Positions 57,398 through 64,000 of a stretch of 64,000 nt of DNA are shown here, piece by piece; position 1 is the first letter of the stretch, and every line of letters starts with the position of its first letter. The stretch is taken from the NCBI GenBank assembly GCA_039602395.1, contig JBCNJP010000024.1, positions 3,175,731 to 3,239,730 on the forward strand, written 5' to 3'. The position numbers and the translations under genes are program-made. The DNA comes from Deinandra increscens subsp. villosa (lineage: Eukaryota > Streptophyta > Magnoliopsida > Asterales > Asteraceae). The notes below the pieces were generated by a model. That model had not been told where the DNA came from, ran no database searches, and worked only from the letters and a program-made list of their open reading frames with translations.

Positions 57398-59025
57398 CGT
57401 GTGTAGAATTTTTCATAATATGTAAAAAAATTGGTCATGGTATACTTGTTGGATCCTCTTTCAACTCCAAATAATTTTATAGTCATTTCTAAACTTTTAG
57501 GAGTCTCCCTCAAGTACAAATGATTTTAATATTGCTATTTATTCTTTCATGTTAAAAATTATTTTCGACTTGGAGTTATAAATGCTGGCTATTAAAATTA
57601 CATATATATTTAATTTATACCACCATCACAATAACCACTTCCTTTATACCCATCACCACAATTTCGGTGGTACACACCATTTGTTCCTAGTTGAAGCCAA
57701 TATCGCACACATCTTCTCTTAATTACCTCCACTCTAACAATCACAATCCATAGACGCCTCTAACAATCATCACACGCTTCTTACCCGGGAACTTCCATTT
57801 CTTAACCACTCATCTTCCATCTGCGTTATCGTCACCATCTCCTGTCATCACTTCTACATGCAAATCCCTAAAATCATTTCTCATATTTAAGTAACCTTCC
57901 TCTAAAATTGTTAGATAATTTTAGCTTTCGTACATGGCTAATTTCATTCAAATACTAGCGGGATGATAAGGGTGAAGGTTTGGACTATTAAAAAAAGTAA
58001 GGATACCAGCAATGATGTAACAAATTTTATACATACACCGACATAAGTCACAAGAAAATCACAAACGAGTGAAAAATATAAATGGTTAGAATCCATTCGT
58101 AACATAAAAAGATTTAATCTTTTGACTTTACAATCAATTGGTAATGGTTCATTTGCTAATGTGTTCTTACAATAGAATATTCTTCACCGATGCACTCTTT
58201 AAGGTTTGTTATAAATAACAAATTTGAAAAGTAATTACTCTTTTTAAGAAGCTTAGAACATAATGATCCTTAAATGGTTCAACATTTTGTGCTTTGGTTC
58301 TCATAATAGAATAACCTTTGAACAAATCCCACACAAATATACTCAATTTGCAATTTTAACTATTCTTAGAACAAAATGAGTTTCCACTGGCGCAGTTTAA
58401 TTGGCCACTGATTTATTCAAAACATTAAGACCACAACTACTTTATGGGTCATTTGAAGTTAAGATGCTTAATTTACGAGTCATTTACTCTTTAGATTGTT
58501 TACTTCAGACCTAAATTGAAGATTGTTTGTAGATTCAATTTAACTTTATTTCAATTCAGTTTATATTTACAAGTTTAACCTGTAATGTAGTTCACACTGA
58601 AGTTTACCTCATTTGATTTTGACCTTTATGTTTACTGCTTTAACCTCTACTCCACCTTAAATTATTTCTTACTTTCACATGATTTATGGTCAGTATAACC
58701 CAAAATATCGTCTTTATAGACTTCTTAAATGAAATAGAAATTTAATATGGTACACAGTACATTAAATACCTATGTCAGTTTACTTTTTGAAGTAGCCGAG
58801 AACATCTAAAAGATGAGCCATAAACGAATTGCAACAATGGTATCATAAGGTGGCCCCTTTCCAATAGATGTGTGTGTTATAAGAAAATACATTCCGTTTA
58901 CACCGAAGCAGAAACTATGTGATCGATATTTTCTTCTTACTGAAAAATATTTAATGATCCAACATACGTTACCTTATTTATGTCTACACTACCTACCAGA
59001 TCACTATAATATGTACTTTTTTTTA

Positions 59026-59262
59026 ACAAGGTGACACAATCAAGCTGTGGACTGATATAAACGACAAGTATGTTGAGTCTATTCTAGAAAATTGGAAAGT
59101 GCTACACCATAGACGGATATATATGTGACCAATCAATTTTAGTCAATGACAGAACAACGTTTGTATTTATTCCAGATTTAGATATGCCTAAGTACCACTA
59201 CAACTTTGCTCCTTTTGATGGCATTATCAAAAGAATAAAATCAATGTCATCCTTACAGGTAT
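59026..59262 (+). pseudogene. RPA/DUF223-like OB-fold remnant
   Basis: One frame gives GDTIKLWTDINDKYVESILE; after a frame change another gives KCYTIDGYICDQSILVNDRT and then FAPFDGIIKRI. This resembles the oligonucleotide-binding fold of plant RPA1-like (DUF223) proteins often associated with Helitrons. Resemblance is by eye only. The break excludes function. Confidence 0.4.
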
Positions 59263-60189
59263 TACTAAATAACACTTCATTTAAACCGCTCTAAAAGTCC
59301 AAAATAATTGCTAAATTATCCTACTAATTGCAGAGTACCTAGGCCGGGACGAGAAAACAACTGGTGTAATCAACAGAGGTGGAAAAACATGTTGAAAATC
59401 ACAATCTTACATGAAAGGTAAATCTATTACTAACACTATTATCGTACCAATAGTGTCTTTCCACTTCTCATATGGTTTAACATCCACTAACTGGAATTAA
59501 TTAGATTCTAATATAAAATGGGATAGTATTGTTTATGTTGTAATTTTACATGTTTCTCAAGTTTTGTTGCTTAATTTAGATATGTTTTTTGTTATTTTAT
59601 GATTACTAACTTTTTATTATTTTGTAAGTTACTATTAGAAAATTAGCTATAAACTAATTAAGATGACGGTAATTCATAAGAAATTGTTTCTTTACAAGGC
59701 TAAAGAGTTTTTTTCTAAATTAGTTTTTAATTTTAGCTGTTTGATCAGTTATAGATAAAACATAGACTAAATCAACTCTCTATTAAATAGAGGCCCAAAA
59801 CTGCTACTTCCAAAAAGAATATATTAGAGATAGTTATCAAATCATCCAACTCAAAATCATCATTAGTCATCACAAATGAATAGAGAAGTTTTCCGAGAAC
59901 TAAAAGCACCAGAATTATATATATCCATATATGGACAAATGGTTGCAAGATCGGCTAGACAGATGGGTTAGATAACAGGTCTCAAAACCTCAGGTTTACA
60001 CAGGTCATTCTTTACTTTGTTTCCCAGCACTGATATGTATAGATCTCTATGGCTGTAAAACAAAATTTGTGTTGGGATTTTCATTTTCTCTAAGCCTGGT
60101 ATTTTTTTTGCAGGGTGCTGAGGGGAATGATTACATTTACCAACCAAACTTATACCACCCTGATACTAATATGGTTTACTTTTAGGTTC

Positions 60190-60551
60190 TCCCACTTTGA
60201 TTTACACAAGACTTGCCAAGAAAATGCACGTCTATACACATTGTCGATTACAAGAGGAACAAATTCAGCGTGAATATCGACCACCTGGGCAATGTTGTGA
60301 GGTGAGTGCACGATGCCACCTAGTCATCTTTCCTAAATTCGTTTAATGACCAAGGTATATGCAAGTTGTGCTTAAAATGGAAGAAGGTGAACAAGTTCGA
60401 GGTTGCTATGTTTAATGGCGAGGGACTGGAGATCCGAAAGAACAGGAACAAGGAGGAGTTTGTTCATTCATGTGTGGTTGAGGCAACCAATGAGTCATAC
60501 CATAAATATGTAGTATTACTCCTAGAGATAGATACAAGTCCTAACCATTAA
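60190..60551 (+). pseudogene. two exon-like fragments, unknown gene
   Basis: 60210-60300 reads DLPRKCTSIHIVDYKRNKFS and ends at AG|GTGAGT, a good donor. 60366-60551 is a 61-aa ORF (WKKVNKFEVAMFNGEGLEIR). There is a faint suggestion of a B3-type DNA-binding domain, too weak to name. Confidence 0.3.
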
Positions 60552-61271
60552 CTATGATCAGCCGTGATTAATTAACACATAATTGATTCGCTACTCAAAT
60601 CAGAAGTTCACTTTTTGACTCTAGACATTACCGGGTCGATTTCTTGAAAAGCTCTCAAAGTGGGAGGTTCATAATCACACCTTTCAGGTAAAATTTGAAC
60701 CTCAGGATGAAGCGGACTATGCACAAGTGAGTGCCTTCACATTCTTTAAACATTTGTTCGTTTTAGTACTGAATTGTTAGGTAATAGTGGTTAAGTGTAT
60801 TGAAATATTGTTATGATCACATAGATCTATACTTAAATTAGATATTATGGGTTGAAATTCTAACACCCCAAAACCCGGTATATCAAACAAACAGGCCCAA
60901 AATCCTTTATAAACTACAACATGACCCAACGTAATTGTTTTACCATACCAGTCCTACTGTGGCCTTTTGCAAACATGTCCATTATCATTTATCAAACTAC
61001 ATGAGGGCCCAACATAACTGTTTTAACATACAAGACCCACTGTGTCCTTTTGGTTTTTTTCCCTTCGCCAATATAGCCTATCGGGATTCATTGTAACTTA
61101 ATTCGAGTCCAACGGAATAACTTTTAAAACTAAACAAGCCCACGAAATCATAAATTTATTAATAGACAACATTACATGTATCGCGTGTTGTCGAGTGTAT
61201 ATATAAAGTTCCGGCCGTTAATTGGGTTATTATTCATGTGTTACTAATATTCTGTATCATTTAAGTACAGG

Positions 61272-61568
61272 TAGCTCCAATTCAGTTTCCAAAGTGGCGT
61301 TCACGAAGAGGGGCAAAGAAATTTAAGCTGCCCGGAAACGCATCAACAAGTCCTCTCAGCATTCATGGGCCTAAACTGGCCGCTGTGCTATGTTGAAAAT
61401 GGGATTAATTCTGGCAGCTGGCTTCTTTTCACAGATCAAGGGAGCACCAAACAGCAACACTTCAACTATACAGTCGATGTCTTCACCGATGCAGGAGTTG
61501 CAGTGCACCAAAAGCCTCCACATTTAATGCACCATCTCCATCTCCACCCATTTTCACAACAACCTTAA
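61272..61568 (+). pseudogene. exon-like fragment, unknown
   Basis: An open stretch with frame change: FPKWRSRRGAKKFKLPGNAS then a 67-aa ORF (61365-61568) rich in His/Pro at its end. Not recognised. Confidence 0.25.
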
Positions 61569-62395
61569 TCCACACTACTTCAAGCAGCTCACCTCCCACA
61601 ACCTAGACACCCAACTGCTGGTATTTTTTGTGTCAAATAACTATTAAGTTATCTTATAATAACTAAAAGTGATTAACTCTTCACTTATGTTATAATAACT
61701 AAATATCCTTAAGAACTTTCTATTGCAATCGATCCCCAAAGCTATGTTTCAAAGTACAACATTCATCCTTACAAAAAGGCGGGTTTTTGCGCTTAGAGCT
61801 TCATGAAGACCGGACCTACCCGGACGTAACCACTCATTTCAAGGTTTTTAGGCTGTGTTTATGGTGGTTTGCTTCATCATGTTTTGTGTTCCAACATGTT
61901 TAAATTTGCTACTCCTGCCCTATCCTTGAACAATCTAACTTTTTGATCGTTTGTTGTTGGTAAACAAGTGGTGACATATCAATTAGCAACGGTAGGTTTA
62001 GTTGTTTTAGAAACCGTAATTTTGGTCGGCTTAATCTCAGACTTTTGGGGCATTCTGTAAAGTTTAACTATGCATACATGTTTACATGTTGGTGTATGTC
62101 TTTCTTTTGTTGTGCCTTTCAAAAATCTTCAACATTGTCTTACATTGGCCCTGCCCGTGCATCGCACGGGCCTGCCGACTAGTAATAAACTAAAAACATG
62201 TATTCAATTTCTTTATTACGCACAACCATAATTAAAAATACACAAATACCCCTATAACTTGCGCCCTTCCATCTATTGAGAATATCAATCATAACTCCCC
62301 CCCCCCCCCCAATATAAAATAGGCACTTGATTCGCTTCAGAAAAAATAACGCAACCCTCCGCAGCTGCTCAAAAACACATTATTTCCAAAAAAAA

Positions 62396-62603
62396 ATGGG
62401 CAAAATGGCTTCGTCATCTTCACCACCATCTACCCACTCTACTGCAGATTTATTCCTAAAAATGGAAGTTGAAGATGGAGATAATGATCGAATATCAGAA
62501 GGAAAAGCACATGATAGACGTTCTCAAACAAACCTTCGACACACTACGAGAAACGATTGAAGAAAGAAATGAAATAAAAAAATCTATTCATCTTGCCGAA
62601 TAG
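62396..62603 (+). pseudogene. broken small gene fragment with coiled coil
   Basis: An ATG at 62396 gives MGKMASSSSPPSTHSTADLF and then loses the natural frame. A frame starting at 62475 reads EYQKEKHMIDVLKQTFDTLR with a coiled-coil pattern to a stop at 62601-62603. Another short coiled piece (SDKTKTDIEQMQTIITLVGA) follows at about 62637. It is probably a gene 5' part with a frameshift. Family unknown. A run of 14 C lies at 62297-62310. Confidence 0.3.
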
Positions 62604-62745
62604 TTTCGTTCGTGATTCGGTAATTTTGTTCATGTCAGACAAGACCAAAACTGACATAGAACAAATGCAAACGATTATCACCCTAGTCGGAGCCCTTTAA
62701 GCGTCTGTTGATTTAAAGAAGTTTTTTCTGTCAAAATATAAGTAG

Positions 62746-63125
62746 TGTAAGTCCAGAATCCTTGAATCTTACACGATATCTTCACACTAACCCGTGCGGA
62801 ATCCGGTTTAGTGTGTGTCAAGTTGGAGGATACGATAGTTATGAATAATATTAATCAACACAAACAATAAACAAAGAACTTACGATATATTTCAGATGAT
62901 TGTATGATTACAAAAGCAAAGCACCAAAATCGTGAACCTCCTCTAGCTCTCTTTCAAAAGTCTAACCTAATCACAATCTATGATTAGGTTTATATACTTA
63001 CCAAAACATCACAACTCGGTCCCCAAAGCCCAACCGAGAACCCCTTTTTAACCCACTAATAAGCCCAAAACTAGTTACAAAACATCCTAAGTCTAATGTA
63101 CAAGCCTCACAAATGTTTCCCTACA
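62746..63125 (-). repeat. copia2-family LTR (left LTR of another copy)
   Basis: 380 bp, TGTAAGTCCA...CCCTACA, very similar to 19729-20107. Left flank AGTAG. To its right, interrupted by a solo LTR, the minus strand shows a polypurine tract (CTAGGGGAAGAT, ending at 63126 once the insert is disregarded). So this is a 3' LTR of a minus-strand element extending past the window. Confidence 0.8.
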
Positions 63126-63130
63126 ATCTT

Positions 63131-63551
63131 TGTAGGACCGTAAATCTCCTAAATACACGATATCTAATCAAACACGAGTGCGGAATCCTCGTATAAGATC
63201 GATTCAAGAAGAATAGTAGAAGAATAGACTAGATCTCAGTAAAAGATGAAGTCTTGAATGAAGAACAACTACTATCTTGAAGCTTGATGAACACGGATCG
63301 TAAACACCAAAGAAGGCAGAAATCGTAATCTCTAATATCAAAGCTTGCATTGATCATAAACATAAGGGTTTATATAGGTACCCAATGGGTTTACTATTGG
63401 GCCCCTTGTGGATCATAAACCCAATAGTAAACCCAAACCCAATCATAAACTAGCCTAAATACAATAGCAAACTAGCCTATGATTCTAATGAAACCCTCTA
63501 AGCCCAGCCCAACATGTTTAATATTACAAGCCTTATAATCTAGCCTCTACA
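63131..63551 (-). repeat. solo LTR of a related copia
   Basis: 421 bp, TGTAGGACCG...CCTCTACA, flanked by ATCTT on both sides (63126-63130, 63552-63556). It shares ACACGATATC, GTGCGGAATCC and a TATATAAA box with the neighbouring LTR. No PBS or coding part is attached, so it is read as a solo LTR inserted within the polypurine tract of its neighbour. Confidence 0.65.
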
Positions 63552-63556
63552 ATCTT

Positions 63557-64000
63557 CCCCTAGGCTTGTGATATTAAATGTCTTCGATCTTTGAAATTCT
63601 TCTTCTTGAGTGGCTGGCATAGATGCTGATGAAGATTCTTTCCGCAGAAATCTTCAATGGGTTTCCTGACAGGCACTTGGGACTTCCTCTTGATCAGCAT
63701 CAGCTTGAACTTCTTGAAATGAACAAGCAATGAAATGGAGGACTCTCATTGACTTGCTTCTTGAAAGAACTGGTTCTTGCTGAATCTTCGGTAACTGTCT
63801 TGAATCTCCAAAACAATTAGATGTTAAATTTTGAAAAACCTCCTAACTTTGGAGAACTTGATTGTTGATCTTCAAACTTCATAATCTCTGACTGCGCTCT
63901 CTGTATCATTTTCTTTTTCAAGTCTTGTCCGGCTGGTTCTTTAACTTGAGCAGTAGCAACATCTTTCTATCATCAACCTGTCTGACACACATTTGAAAAA
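63557..64000 (-). other. 3' internal end of a copia element, non-coding
   Basis: It begins (right to left) before the polypurine tract. No RNase H-like ORF is visible in the 440 bases shown, so this is probably the untranslated 3' part. It runs off the right edge. Confidence 0.45.

Larger units (their letters stand above)
55075..62182 (+). mobile_element. AT-rich region ending in a Helitron 3' terminus
   Basis: The right end has a strong hairpin (GCCCGTGC-ATC-GCACGGGC, 62153-62171), seven bases, CTAG (62179-62182), then T. I could not place the 5' TC end, so how much of this 7 kb belongs to the Helitron is unknown. It includes exon-like pieces (56130-57087, 59026-59262, 60190-60551, 61272-61568), a (TA)n/(GT)n tract at 57340-57404 and long stretches (57410-59020, 60552-61270) in which I see nothing. 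Confidence 0.45.

Overview
This is plant nuclear DNA, very probably from a eudicot of the daisy family (Asteraceae). The basis is the style of the Ty1/copia gag proteins, a chromodomain Ty3/gypsy polyprotein, initiator-tRNA-Met primer-binding sites, Helitron ends and long (TA)n tracts. The family assignment rests on recalled resemblance, not on a search. I found no intact host gene. Nearly everything is transposable elements, many nested in one another, plus small captured gene fragments and one 500-N scaffold gap (31420-31919).

Layout. 1-20107 is a three-level nest. A minus-strand copia element (copia2, right LTR 19729-20107) was broken by a second minus-strand copia (copia1, LTR 16493-16811). 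That one was broken in its gag gene by a plus-strand gypsy element with two ~3.0 kb LTRs (2321-5348 and 10043-13065) and a non-coding interior. Left of it lies a decayed retroelement ORF (1-2257) fused to a 63-bp copy of the gypsy 3' internal end, so the left border is a recombinant. 20108-30115 is a cluster of short inverted-repeat elements and Helitron ends, mostly set in (TA)n tracts. A ~4 kb Helitron-like segment there (22409-26415) carries the last exons of a long-chain acyl-CoA synthetase gene. 30160-31419 is the end of a CACTA-like element. 31920-42405 is a second non-coding gypsy element (minus strand, ~3.85 kb LTRs, left LTR partly in the gap). It sits in the LTR of a third, coding-free copia element (copia3, 42406-44656 plus 54416-55074). 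Copia3 is also split by a young, nearly complete Tekay-like chromovirus (gypsy4, 44657-54415, TSD GTACT), the only element with a recognisable full gag-pol. 55075-62182 is AT-rich and ends in a Helitron 3' terminus; it holds exon-like fragments. 62183-64000 has a broken small ORF, one copia LTR of the copia2 family and a solo LTR nested beside it.

Most interesting: (1) a probable 102-bp in-frame intron between gag and protease in gypsy4; (2) in each of three copia elements, a different short motif is iterated in the untranslated leader and recurs as inverted copies just upstream of the LTR TATA box; (3) the (TA)n-embedded transposon cluster, one family of which carries palindromes whose arms differ between copies but stay palindromic; (4) two Pol III-type A/B-box tRNA-like modules inside each 3-kb LTR of the first gypsy element.
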